Below are positions 1 to 8,113 of a stretch of 64,000 nt of DNA, one piece after another; the first letter of the stretch is position 1; every line of letters starts with the position of its first letter. Location of the stretch: the NCBI GenBank assembly GCA_965658445.1, contig CBFHSF010000008.1, positions 48,979 through 112,978 of the forward strand, given 5' to 3'. Below the pieces are notes generated by a model. That model was not told the DNA's origin, made no database searches, and worked only from the letters and a program-made list of their open reading frames with translations. The stretch is from CBFHSF01 sp965658445 (GTDB lineage Bacteria; Bacteroidota; Bacteroidia; Flavobacteriales; Schleiferiaceae). The translations under genes and the position numbers were made by a program.

Positions 1-326
1 ACGGCGTCAAACGCTTCGTCACCGAAGGGCTGACGCATATCTCCCTGGACAAAAGTGATTCCCTTCGCCGAATGACATTTCCGGGCCCACTCGATATTGT
101 TGTTGGACAAATCCAATCCCGTCACTTTATATCCTAACTGATTCATGGCGAAGGAGAATCTTCCTTTGCCACAAGCTAAGTCCAAAATATGAGCGGGTGG
201 AACCAAGCCGGTGTACGTCAATAAGGATTTGAGTATAGCCTTCGCCTCACCCTCATCGCGTTTGGCGTAAAGAGTGTGGTAAAACGGCGTATCAAACCAA
301 GATGCATACCAAGGCTTATCTGTCAT
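1..326 (-). CDS. class I SAM-dependent methyltransferase (3' end outside window)
   Basis: Reading the complement from the ATG at 324-326 gives an open frame that runs off the left edge, so only about the first 108 residues are present. The visible part contains the SAM-binding motif I (DLACGKGRFS, preceded by PPAHIL) and, after a beta strand, an acidic motif II region (VTGLDLS), followed by QGDMRQPF. This is the standard order of a class I Rossmann methyltransferase of the UbiE/type-11 sort. The substrate cannot be told from this fragment. It lies tail-on behind no visible gene; the TauE-like gene upstream on the same strand is separated by 66 bases. Confidence 0.8.
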   Translation of the reverse strand, partial: MTDKPWYASWFDTPFYHTLYAKRDEGEAKAILKSLLTYTGLVPPAHILDLACGKGRFSFAMNQLGYKVTGLDLSNNNIEWARKCHSAKGITFVQGDMRQPFGDEAFDA

Positions 327-392
327 AGGGTAAATATCAAAAATTTGATCCAAAGTATTTGCATAGAAACAGCATCTTGGTGGTCATTGTTT

Positions 393-1160
393 TTATCCCA
401 TAAAGAACAAACGGTAGAGCCCAAAGAGCAATACGGCGATTAAGAGATATCGTATATAATCGTTTGCACTCGGATGAGTGAGGACAAAACGCGTCCCAAA
501 CCATGCGCCAGCAGAAGATCCTATGGCCAGAATAATTCCAGGATACCATTCCATGAGCCCAGAATGCCAGAAGATAAAGAAGGCGGGCAGGGTGGTTATG
601 GCGGCAGCAATGATTTTAATGATGTTGGCGTCCTTAAGGCTGTACTTGGCAACCAATACCAAAACGCTTAATGCTATGATTCCAAATCCCATCTGAATAA
701 AACCGGCGTAAACCCCAACGGCAAAGAACCAAAACATGTTTTTGGTAGACTTGATCTTAACACTAGGGTCCGTATTGATAAGCCACTTTTTAGCAGAAAA
801 CAACACGTTTAACAAAATACCCAACATCAAAACACCAATTATATAGCGCAGAATATCGGGCGGGGTTTCTACTGCGAGGTAGGCTCCCAAGGCCGATCCA
901 AAAAGAGAGGGAATGATAAACCAAACGCTGTCGCGAATATTCTTCTTGTTCCTGGGGGTTCGCTTGAGGCTGAAGGCTCCGGTAAGGGTCTGAAAGAGCA
1001 CTCCAATTCTATTGGTGGCGTTGGCGGCGTTGGTATCCAAGCCTAGGGAAATGAGTAGGGTGAGGGTGATGGCGGAACCGTTTCCTGCAAGGGTATTGAT
1101 AATCCCTGCAATAAAACCTCCAACTAAGAACAACACAATCTCCCAAGTGGTCAAATCCAT
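393..1160 (-). CDS. TauE/SafE family membrane transporter
   Basis: A 255-residue, very hydrophobic protein with about eight predicted membrane spans. Near the N-terminus it has the family signature GGFIAGIINTLAGNGS, and a second half-repeat begins around residue 145 (VGVYAGFIQMGFGI), reflecting the internal duplication typical of TauE/SafE (DUF81) proteins. The family moves anions such as sulfite, sulfoacetate or other organic sulfonates across the inner membrane; the substrate here is unknown. It starts at the ATG at 1158-1160 and is divergent from the LysM gene at 1269. The following methyltransferase on the same strand may be cotranscribed. Confidence 0.85.
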   Translation of the reverse strand: MDLTTWEIVLFLVGGFIAGIINTLAGNGSAITLTLLISLGLDTNAANATNRIGVLFQTLTGAFSLKRTPRNKKNIRDSVWFIIPSLFGSALGAYLAVETPPDILRYIIGVLMLGILLNVLFSAKKWLINTDPSVKIKSTKNMFWFFAVGVYAGFIQMGFGIIALSVLVLVAKYSLKDANIIKIIAAAITTLPAFFIFWHSGLMEWYPGIILAIGSSAGAWFGTRFVLTHPSANDYIRYLLIAVLLFGLYRLFFMG

Positions 1161-1255
1161 GGCGCCAAAGATAGTAGTTTGAAGGGGGTGTAAAACCTGT
1201 TAGAAAAAAATGTTTTCATACACCGTAAACCATGGCGTTGGCTGGGATAAAAATG

Positions 1256-1263
1256 TATTTTTG
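1256..1263 (+). promoter_or_regulatory. possible Bacteroidota -7 element (TATTTTTG)
   Basis: TATTTTTG matches the TAnnTTTG -7 consensus of Bacteroidota housekeeping sigma. It ends only five bases before the ATG at 1269, so transcripts starting the usual distance downstream would be nearly leaderless. A TTG lies 15 bases upstream, which is short for the usual 17-19 base spacer. The call is tentative. Confidence 0.3.
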
Positions 1264-1268
1264 AGACC

Positions 1269-2378
1269 ATGTTAATCCGACCCTTGGTCATAGCTCTATT
1301 CCTTTTCTCTGCGCTATCTGCTATGGGACAAGCATCGCCTCCGTCTGGGAGCACTTTGTTCTATGGAATTCCTCAGCTGCGCCGAGAAATGGTCAACCAA
1401 TCTCAGTTCGATATTGCGGGGCCATGGAAGCTACCCAGAATCATGGCCTATCGCTACGGTTTGATTGTGGAGGAAGGCTATGACGAAAGATTGGATACCC
1501 TCAGGGCCTTTCCCGCCGCCAGAAAATATTACAAGCACCTAGAAGGCAGCTTTGGAGAGGACGCCTTGTGGGCTTATTTGCAAGGCTCTACCGCCTACAG
1601 AAAACACCCCATTGACTCCCTCCACAAAAGAGATTGGACCTTGGCCTTATCGGGATATGGTAGGACGGAGAGAAGCTTGGCGCGAAGTCATCAATACGAC
1701 ACCATTTGGGGGCCGCAGATTTGGCCCAAGGCCTCTAGTTTTGATTCGTTTTTTGAAATGAACCCTGCCATTACCGGCAATGTACTAGACTCAATTCCCT
1801 TGGTTATTAGGGTTGATTCGGTTTCTGCTGATTGGGACTCTTTGTGGTCTGAAAATCAGAAAGCTAGCTATGTTTTTCTAAAGGAGAAAAGAGATGTAAA
1901 ATCATTGGAGGCTCAAGCCGAAGCCAAAGAGCGAGCTGCTGCAAAAGAAAAGCCCAAACCCGTAGTCTACAAAGTAAAATCAGGAGACAACTTGGGCGGT
2001 ATCGCCAGGAGGTACGGTGTGTCCATCCGAGAGTTGAAATCGTGGAACAACCTCCGATCGGATATGATTAGAATAGGGCAGGCCCTTACCGTTTTTCCTA
2101 CCCGTGAGCGCAAGGCACAGTCCGTACCCAAATCATCCTCCAAAGAACCCAAAGCGCCCACGCGATCTCAGTCCTCTAAACCCAAGGAGAAACCCGATAC
2201 TTCGGACGGTATCTCATACATCGTTCAACCTGGAGAAACGCTTTGGAGCATTGCCAGACAATTCGAAAATCTCACTCCAGACGATATCATGAAGTACAAT
2301 GGTATTTCAGAAAATATCCGAGCTGGCGACGAAATCAAGATTCCTCCGACCGCTAAAAAGAAGAAACAGACTCCATGA
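1269..2378 (+). CDS. secreted protein with two C-terminal LysM domains
   Basis: A 369-residue protein with a cleavable signal peptide (residues 1-20, ending SAMGQA). Residues about 25-200 form a region I do not recognise. Two LysM domains follow, at about 233-277 (YKVKSGDNLGGIARRYG) and 316-361 (YIVQPGETLWSIARQF), joined by a Lys/Ser/Pro-rich linker. LysM binds N-acetylglucosamine-containing glycans such as peptidoglycan, so the protein probably sits on the cell wall in the periplasm. Its stop overlaps the start of the next gene (ATGA at 2375-2378), the first of a chain of coupled genes ending in an MBOAT acyltransferase. A role as the wall-binding part of an O-acetylation machine is inferred from context. 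Confidence 0.8.
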   Translation: MLIRPLVIALFLFSALSAMGQASPPSGSTLFYGIPQLRREMVNQSQFDIAGPWKLPRIMAYRYGLIVEEGYDERLDTLRAFPAARKYYKHLEGSFGEDALWAYLQGSTAYRKHPIDSLHKRDWTLALSGYGRTERSLARSHQYDTIWGPQIWPKASSFDSFFEMNPAITGNVLDSIPLVIRVDSVSADWDSLWSENQKASYVFLKEKRDVKSLEAQAEAKERAAAKEKPKPVVYKVKSGDNLGGIARRYGVSIRELKSWNNLRSDMIRIGQALTVFPTRERKAQSVPKSSSKEPKAPTRSQSSKPKEKPDTSDGISYIVQPGETLWSIARQFENLTPDDIMKYNGISENIRAGDEIKIPPTAKKKKQTP

Positions 2379-3910
2379 TAAAACCCATCCAAACATTGCT
2401 GTGGTTGCTGTCCATTGGCCTTATTTGCCTGGGCATTTCCTTTGTCTTTCCAGAAGAGGGCTTAGAGGTGACCGAAGGGTGGACTCTGTACTATCCACAG
2501 TGGGAAGATGCGCATACTCAGGATACTGTTCCACTATTTACACCGGAAGAAGTTCTAGTAGACGCCCCACCGCCGGTCATTGATTCTACCAAAATTCAGG
2601 ATAGCATACAGGCTTATCAATTGGCAGAGCAGAGGAGAAAACAACAGATTTCTTGGGATGCCGACGGAGAGATTCCGCTCAAGCGGTTTATCAACCAATT
2701 GCTTGCGGGCAAAAAGATGCGCGTACTCCATTACGGGGATTCACAAATAGAAGGAGACCGCATTACGGCTGATTTTAGAAATTACCTCCAGACCAACTAC
2801 GGTGGTGGTGGACCGGGATCTTTTCCCGTTCTGCAATTTGTGGGAAGGTTGTCCTTAAAACAAACCGCCAGTGAGCATTGGACACGACATGTTGGATTTT
2901 TGGGAAAAGATACTTCGGTGGCCCACAATGAATACGGATTCCGCGCGACCTTTGATTCGTATAAAGCACAACCACTTGACAGTGTTTGGTTGCGATGGGA
3001 TGTATGGGGTGCCGCCTATTCTTCATCCAAAAAGATTCACAAAATGCATTTGTGGATGGGCAAATTCCATCCCGTAGAGATGTTCTCCATGGATGTCTAT
3101 GTAAATGACACGCTATTTACCACAGAGGTCTTTGAAGGTGAACGCTCCGCCGTTGAATTGACGTATTTATTTCCCACAACTCCCAAGAGAATATCCTTGG
3201 TTTGCAAGGGCCCGAGTCCAGAGTTCTACGCCGCCTCATTAGAGGATTACTACGGTATTACGGTAGACAACATTGCAATGAGAGGATCCAGCGGTACGCA
3301 CTTTACACGTAGATCTACTAATCAATTGAAGGAACAATTGGCAGGGGAGAACATCGGATTGATCGTATTGCAATATGGAGGAAACACCGTTCCGTATTTA
3401 GATAATAGGCAGGAGATTATGGACTACGGAAAGGGCATTGCTCGTCAAATAAAAGCCTTGAAAAGGACATTCCCGGATGCAGACTTCCTCTTTATTGGTC
3501 CAGCAGATATGTCCACCAAGGTCAAGGGGCAAATGATGACCTACCCACACTTGCCATTTTTGGTGAAGCGCCTCAAAGAGGTTTGTTATTCTGAAGGGGT
3601 TGCCTACTGGAATTTGTACGAAGTTATGGGAGGAAAGAACTCCATGCCACTGTGGGTTTCCTCCAACCCGCCCTTGGCTGGCCCAGACCACGTTCACTTT
3701 ACCCCAAAGGGAGCTCGAGAAATTGGAAAGCTCTGGATTAAGGCGTTTAAGGATGTTGTGGAACAAGTGGAGGCAGAAAATGAAGCCGCACAACGCGCCT
3801 TGGAAGAGCAACAGAGAACATTGGATTCCACAAAGGCATATTCTGATTCTATCCAATTCCATCAAGCCAAAGTAGATTCTCTAATCGATAAAAAACATCC
3901 ATCGAAATGA
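2375..3910 (+). CDS. SGNH/GDSL hydrolase-fold protein, probable envelope acyl-transfer/esterase enzyme
   Basis: A 511-residue protein with an N-terminal membrane anchor or signal (residues 5-25). The SGNH fold is shown by the nucleophile block HYGDSQIEGD with Ser123 in GDSQ, a glycine block near MRGSSGTHF, a degenerate block III (QYGGNT in place of GxND) and the C-terminal Asp-His pair in GPDHVHFTPKG (Asp438, His441). Residues about 455-505 are a charged, probably helical tail. SGNH enzymes paired with MBOAT proteins (PatA/PatB, AlgI/AlgJ/AlgX) move acetyl groups onto envelope polysaccharides; that role is inferred here. It overlaps both neighbours by four bases (ATGA), indicating translational coupling. 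Confidence 0.8.
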   Translation: MIKPIQTLLWLLSIGLICLGISFVFPEEGLEVTEGWTLYYPQWEDAHTQDTVPLFTPEEVLVDAPPPVIDSTKIQDSIQAYQLAEQRRKQQISWDADGEIPLKRFINQLLAGKKMRVLHYGDSQIEGDRITADFRNYLQTNYGGGGPGSFPVLQFVGRLSLKQTASEHWTRHVGFLGKDTSVAHNEYGFRATFDSYKAQPLDSVWLRWDVWGAAYSSSKKIHKMHLWMGKFHPVEMFSMDVYVNDTLFTTEVFEGERSAVELTYLFPTTPKRISLVCKGPSPEFYAASLEDYYGITVDNIAMRGSSGTHFTRRSTNQLKEQLAGENIGLIVLQYGGNTVPYLDNRQEIMDYGKGIARQIKALKRTFPDADFLFIGPADMSTKVKGQMMTYPHLPFLVKRLKEVCYSEGVAYWNLYEVMGGKNSMPLWVSSNPPLAGPDHVHFTPKGAREIGKLWIKAFKDVVEQVEAENEAAQRALEEQQRTLDSTKAYSDSIQFHQAKVDSLIDKKHPSK

Positions 3911-5172
3911 GAAATCTAAAACTACATATGACCCTTTTTGCTCTATTGCTTGTGACGCAAGCAAGAGCCCAATTTGTCAATGTGGACTCTCTGGCAGCAG
4001 AGTACCCTTTCTTGCAGCTGGATTCCAACCGATTGGAGTTTTATGAAGACAGCTCTGCCTTTATGGGCTTTTTCCAAAAACTGGACACCTTGCTGTACAC
4101 GGGAGAGGGAAAAATCAATATTTACCACATGGGCGGTTCTCACGTCCAGGCGGGGGTATTGAGCAACGCCACTAGAGAGCATTTGTATTCCATATTCCCC
4201 AGTTTGTCCGCAGAGAGAGGATTTCTCTTTCCCATGCGTTTGGCTCAAACCAACAATCCTAGGAACTTCAAAGTAACCTATTCAGGAATTTGGGAAGGTG
4301 CCCGGGCCAGTGTGCCTTGGCATGAAGGCCAATGGGGGATGGGTGCCGCCATTGCCACCACTGTAGATGCAAAAAGTGATTTTACGGTCAAGGCCTTTGC
4401 TGGCGATACGGGAGTCTTTTCGTTTACATCCGTTCGATTGTATCACTTGCAAGATTCCTCGCAGTACTGCCCGGTATTGAAAACGACAGATACAGCGTAT
4501 TACTATACGGTAGACACGGTCACCAACACTACACAGTACTTCTTTTCAGAACTACAGACGGAGGTGACCTTTGAACTTGAAAAGGTGAATTCCGATCAAG
4601 TACAATTTGTGATTCAAGGCCTTCAATTCTCCAAGGAAGAGAGCGGAATCATTTACCACGCACTCGGGGTTAATGGAGCGTCTGTTCCCAGTTTCTTGCG
4701 ATGTGTGGATCTTCCAGAACAGGTAAAACTCACGCCACCGGATTTGGTGATTTTTGGAATTGGAATCAACGATGCCTACAAGGGAGAAGATCAGTTTCAT
4801 CCGGATCAATACGAGGACAATTACGATTCTTTGGTTACCATTTTACATGCTGCCAACCCCAACTGTTCCTTTGTGTTTATGTCTAATAACGACAGTTACT
4901 ACAAGCGTAGATACGCCAATCCCAATGTGTTTAGAGCACGTCATGCACAGAGAAAACTCGCCGCAAAATACCAATCCGCATTTTGGGACCTGTTCTCCAT
5001 AATGGGTGGATACAACTCCATCAAACAGTGGGAGAGAAACAAATTGGCCCCCTCAGATAAAATTCATTTCACCCGAAAGGGTTACGAGCTACAAGCACAA
5101 TTATTTTTTGAAGCCTTGATGAAGTCCTATTACCAATATCAAAAAAGCAACGGAAGTGGAGCAGTATACTGA
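3907..5172 (+). CDS. second SGNH/GDSL-like periplasmic protein
   Basis: A 421-residue protein with a signal peptide (residues 1-21, ending TQARAQ). It has its own set of SGNH blocks: nucleophile block YHMGGSHVQAG with Ser78, a glycine block ALGVNGASVP, block III FGIGINDAY (a good GxND) and the Asp-His pair in SDKIHFTRKGYE (Asp384, His387). The catalytic set therefore looks complete, although GGSH replaces the usual GDS. It overlaps the preceding gene by four bases and the MBOAT gene by 17 bases. Two different SGNH proteins in a row suggest a division of labour, for example one transferring and one removing or handing over acetyl groups (inference). Confidence 0.75.
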   Translation: MRNLKLHMTLFALLLVTQARAQFVNVDSLAAEYPFLQLDSNRLEFYEDSSAFMGFFQKLDTLLYTGEGKINIYHMGGSHVQAGVLSNATREHLYSIFPSLSAERGFLFPMRLAQTNNPRNFKVTYSGIWEGARASVPWHEGQWGMGAAIATTVDAKSDFTVKAFAGDTGVFSFTSVRLYHLQDSSQYCPVLKTTDTAYYYTVDTVTNTTQYFFSELQTEVTFELEKVNSDQVQFVIQGLQFSKEESGIIYHALGVNGASVPSFLRCVDLPEQVKLTPPDLVIFGIGINDAYKGEDQFHPDQYEDNYDSLVTILHAANPNCSFVFMSNNDSYYKRRYANPNVFRARHAQRKLAAKYQSAFWDLFSIMGGYNSIKQWERNKLAPSDKIHFTRKGYELQAQLFFEALMKSYYQYQKSNGSGAVY

Positions 5173-6823
5173 TTGGATTCTTTCGTTCTTTAGATACGAT
5201 GACACCCAGCCCTTCGTATTTACCCAAATTGCCTTTTGGGTATTCTTCGCTTTGGTGCTGACGGGGTATTCCATCGTCTATAAGAAAAGGGCTGCCCGCA
5301 ATGCCTTTTTGTTTTTGGTCAGTCTGTTTTTTTATTGGAAGACCAGTGGTTTCTTCTTTCTCATATTGCTGTTCTCTACGGTCACGGATTTCTTTATTGG
5401 GAAGCGAATCTACAAGACCCAAAGCAAGTCTGGAAAGCAGGGTTGGGTGGCGCTCAGCGTAACCGTTAACCTCATGGTCTTGGTGTACTTTAAGTACGCA
5501 TACTTTTTCACGGAGAGCTTTAATGACTTGTTTGGGACGAATGTAGCCGTGTACAATCACTTTTCTCTCTGGAGTAATCAGTACTTGGGGACAGACTTTG
5601 TCTTTGATAAGATTCTGCTACCGGTGGGTATCAGTTTCTTCACCTTCCAAACCATTTCCTATTCTGTAGACATTTACCGTGGATTGATCAAACCGGTTAA
5701 CAATTTGCTGGACTTTGGCTTTTACGTGAGCTTCTTTCCGCAGTTGGTAGCGGGACCCATTGTTCGTGCCAGTGACTTTGTACCTCAGTTGTACAAAGAG
5801 TATTCACTGAGCAAAGAAGAATTTGGGTTGGCCATTTTTTGGATTGTCAACGGACTGTTTAAAAAGATGTTTTTGGCCGATTATTTGGCTGTGAATTTTG
5901 TGGATAGGGTATTTGCTAACCCCCTGTCCCATTCGGGGTTTGAAAACATGATGGCCCTTTTTGGATATTCCATTCAGGTCTATGCAGATTTCTCTGGATA
6001 TACTGATATTGCCATTGGTGTGGCGTTGTTGCTCGGATTCAGGTTACCAACCAACTTTAACTCCCCATACAAAGCCAATAGCGTGGGTGATTTCTGGAGG
6101 CGTTGGCACATCAGCTTGTCGTCTTGGCTTAAGGATTACCTCTACATTCCCATGGGTGGGAACCGATCGGGTAGCTACTTTTCATACATCATGGTTTTGG
6201 TCATCTTCTTTTTTGTGTCCTTGTTGGCACAGACGTGGATCGTACCGGCGGCCTTGGCTAGTTTGTTAATCTTAGGAGGGCTTCTCATTCGCTTTGTACC
6301 TGCTGTTAAAAAGAGGGTAGACACCAATATCAACTTAATGTTGACCATGCTTATCGGAGGTCTATGGCACGGAGCCAGTTGGAATTTTGTCTTGTGGGGA
6401 GGTCTCAACGGAATTGGATTGGTGGTTTACAAGGGCTGGAAGAAAATCAGTCCTTGGCAGGACAAGTCCAAGTGGTATAACCACGCGTGGTCTGTTCTTT
6501 TGACCTTTGCCTTTATCACCTTTACCCGAACTTGGTTCCGATCTCCAGACTTTAGCTCTGCCATGCAAATGCTGCATCAGATAGGTAACGACTTTAAACC
6601 GGAACTCATTCCCGATGTGGTTTCTGCATTTTACAAAGTCTTCTTGGTAATGATCTTTGGAATGGTAATTCACTGGTTGCCTAGTTCCATCAAAGAAATG
6701 TACAGAGGTTGGTTTGTGCGCACGCCGTTTTGGGCCAAGATTGTTATTGGTGTGTTAACTTTCACCATTCTGTACCAAGTCATTAGCTCAGATTTGCAGC
6801 CCTTTATTTACTTTGCCTTTTAA
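5156..6823 (+). CDS. MBOAT family membrane O-acyltransferase (AlgI/PatA-like)
   Basis: A 555-residue polytopic membrane protein. The AlgI-type core is clear: YADFSGYTDIAIG, then FWRRWHISLSSWL with His318, and the catalytic histidine segment GGLWHGASWNFVLWG with His405. The family passes acyl groups, usually acetyl, from a cytoplasmic donor across the membrane to a periplasmic acceptor enzyme. The start is a GTG at 5156 inside the previous gene; no in-frame ATG follows for about 100 residues, so the overlap is probably real and implies coupling. With the two SGNH proteins and the LysM protein it forms a plausible peptidoglycan or exopolysaccharide O-acetylation unit. Confidence 0.9.
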   Translation: MEQYTDWILSFFRYDDTQPFVFTQIAFWVFFALVLTGYSIVYKKRAARNAFLFLVSLFFYWKTSGFFFLILLFSTVTDFFIGKRIYKTQSKSGKQGWVALSVTVNLMVLVYFKYAYFFTESFNDLFGTNVAVYNHFSLWSNQYLGTDFVFDKILLPVGISFFTFQTISYSVDIYRGLIKPVNNLLDFGFYVSFFPQLVAGPIVRASDFVPQLYKEYSLSKEEFGLAIFWIVNGLFKKMFLADYLAVNFVDRVFANPLSHSGFENMMALFGYSIQVYADFSGYTDIAIGVALLLGFRLPTNFNSPYKANSVGDFWRRWHISLSSWLKDYLYIPMGGNRSGSYFSYIMVLVIFFFVSLLAQTWIVPAALASLLILGGLLIRFVPAVKKRVDTNINLMLTMLIGGLWHGASWNFVLWGGLNGIGLVVYKGWKKISPWQDKSKWYNHAWSVLLTFAFITFTRTWFRSPDFSSAMQMLHQIGNDFKPELIPDVVSAFYKVFLVMIFGMVIHWLPSSIKEMYRGWFVRTPFWAKIVIGVLTFTILYQVISSDLQPFIYFAF

Positions 6824-6850
6824 TTTTTTGAAATCCAATTTGATCACGTC

Positions 6851-7921
6851 ATGAGAAAAGTGATTCCCGCCCTTGTTTTTGTTGCCATTTTGGCAATTCC
6901 TGTGTTTATTTTTTTGTTCAGAGCTCCTGCTGAGAATTCACTTTGGGAAGCCTACCGAATACTCAAAGTCTCCAAAGACAACTTCAGAGCCTTGGCAGCG
7001 GACGGAGGAGAAATATACGCGGCAAGTAATACAGGGCAGTTTGTGTATTCAACGGATACTGGAAGTACATGGCAATTTGAATTTGTAGACTCCGTGGAGA
7101 TTCGCTCCATAGCCCTTACAGAAGACGAGATCTTTTTAGCATCTGCCGGAACGCCTTGTCGCATCTACAAATCTCCAAGAAGAACCATAAATTTTGAGGT
7201 GATTTTTGAAAAAACCGCCGAGCGCGATGGAAAAGATTGGTTCTTAGATGCAGCCAAAGCTGACAGCAAAGGCAACGTCTGGTTTTTTGGAGACGTAAGA
7301 GCAGAGTTCGATACTACTTCGGCGGAAACGCCAGCAGATACCCAATACGTGCCTACCTTGTTGGTCAGAAGACCCAATGGAGAAATAGAATTTAAATCTC
7401 CCCCTATGAACACAAAGGAGGAGTATGGTTTTGCCGCAGGTAATGCCTGTCTAGAAGTTAGGGGAGATACGATTCACATCGTGACCGGCGGAAGTTTGGC
7501 GCGTTGGTATACCAGTGTTGATGGAGGCAATCAGTGGAATGTACAAGTGCTCCCATATCCCAATGGTCCCTCCAAGGGAGCCTTTGGAGTTACCATTCCC
7601 AATTCCATGGGAATCATAGTAGGAGGGGACTACGCAATTGACAGCCTCAATCAGAATACTACTTTCTACACTCGCGATGCTGGATCGCATTGGTTTCCCT
7701 CCAAAGGGGTTAATGGATATCTCAGTGATGTCGTATACCTAGGAGAGTCTGCATTTATGGCAACGGGTACCAAAGGGACGTGCTGGACGGTGAACGGTGG
7801 ACAAACCTGGGAATTCATTAACGACAAACCCTACAATACCATTGAGGTAGACAGCGATGGAAACATTTGGGTTGCCGGTCCAGAGGCCATTGGACATGTC
7901 ATAATAAGACCAGAAGAATAG
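6851..7921 (+). CDS. membrane-anchored or secreted beta-propeller protein with BNR/Asp-box repeats
   Basis: A 356-residue protein with an N-terminal hydrophobic segment (residues 4-24) that may be an uncleaved anchor or a signal peptide. At least four Asp-box-like loops are spaced through the chain: STDTGSTW, SVDGGNQW, TRDAGSHW and TVNGGQTW. Such loops cap blades of six- or seven-bladed propellers found in sialidase-like and photosystem-assembly-like proteins, but the fold alone does not give a function. The gene begins 27 bases after the MBOAT stop on the same strand and may be the last member of that operon, since a hairpin follows it. Confidence 0.7.
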   Translation: MRKVIPALVFVAILAIPVFIFLFRAPAENSLWEAYRILKVSKDNFRALAADGGEIYAASNTGQFVYSTDTGSTWQFEFVDSVEIRSIALTEDEIFLASAGTPCRIYKSPRRTINFEVIFEKTAERDGKDWFLDAAKADSKGNVWFFGDVRAEFDTTSAETPADTQYVPTLLVRRPNGEIEFKSPPMNTKEEYGFAAGNACLEVRGDTIHIVTGGSLARWYTSVDGGNQWNVQVLPYPNGPSKGAFGVTIPNSMGIIVGGDYAIDSLNQNTTFYTRDAGSHWFPSKGVNGYLSDVVYLGESAFMATGTKGTCWTVNGGQTWEFINDKPYNTIEVDSDGNIWVAGPEAIGHVIIRPEE

Positions 7922-7979
7922 AAAACCCTTTTTCTTTGATTCCCCATTTTCGATAAATCATTGGGGAGAGGGGTTTTTG
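7922..7979 (+). terminator. probable transcription terminator after beta-propeller gene
   Basis: A nested hairpin is possible: an outer AAAACC...GGTTTT pairing and an inner TCCCCA...TGGGGA pairing, with a T-run at the 3' end. The stem is interrupted, so strength is uncertain. It fits the end of the 1269-7921 gene series. Confidence 0.5.
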
Positions 7980-8113
7980 TATTAGGCTATACCGTTGGCT
8001 TTTTAGAGGTTTTTAAGTGTGAGGAAATTACTACCTTATACCTGTTTAACACAAAACCCGAATTACTGGATAGCTGAAAGCCAGGGGTTCAGGTTTACAA
8101 AACCTCTAGCACT

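Noticed and set aside
8043..8050. TGTTTAAC copy before the T9SS cargo gene, as another site of the MerR operator
   Set aside because: A single half-site is expected by chance in 64 kb and it has no partner nearby.
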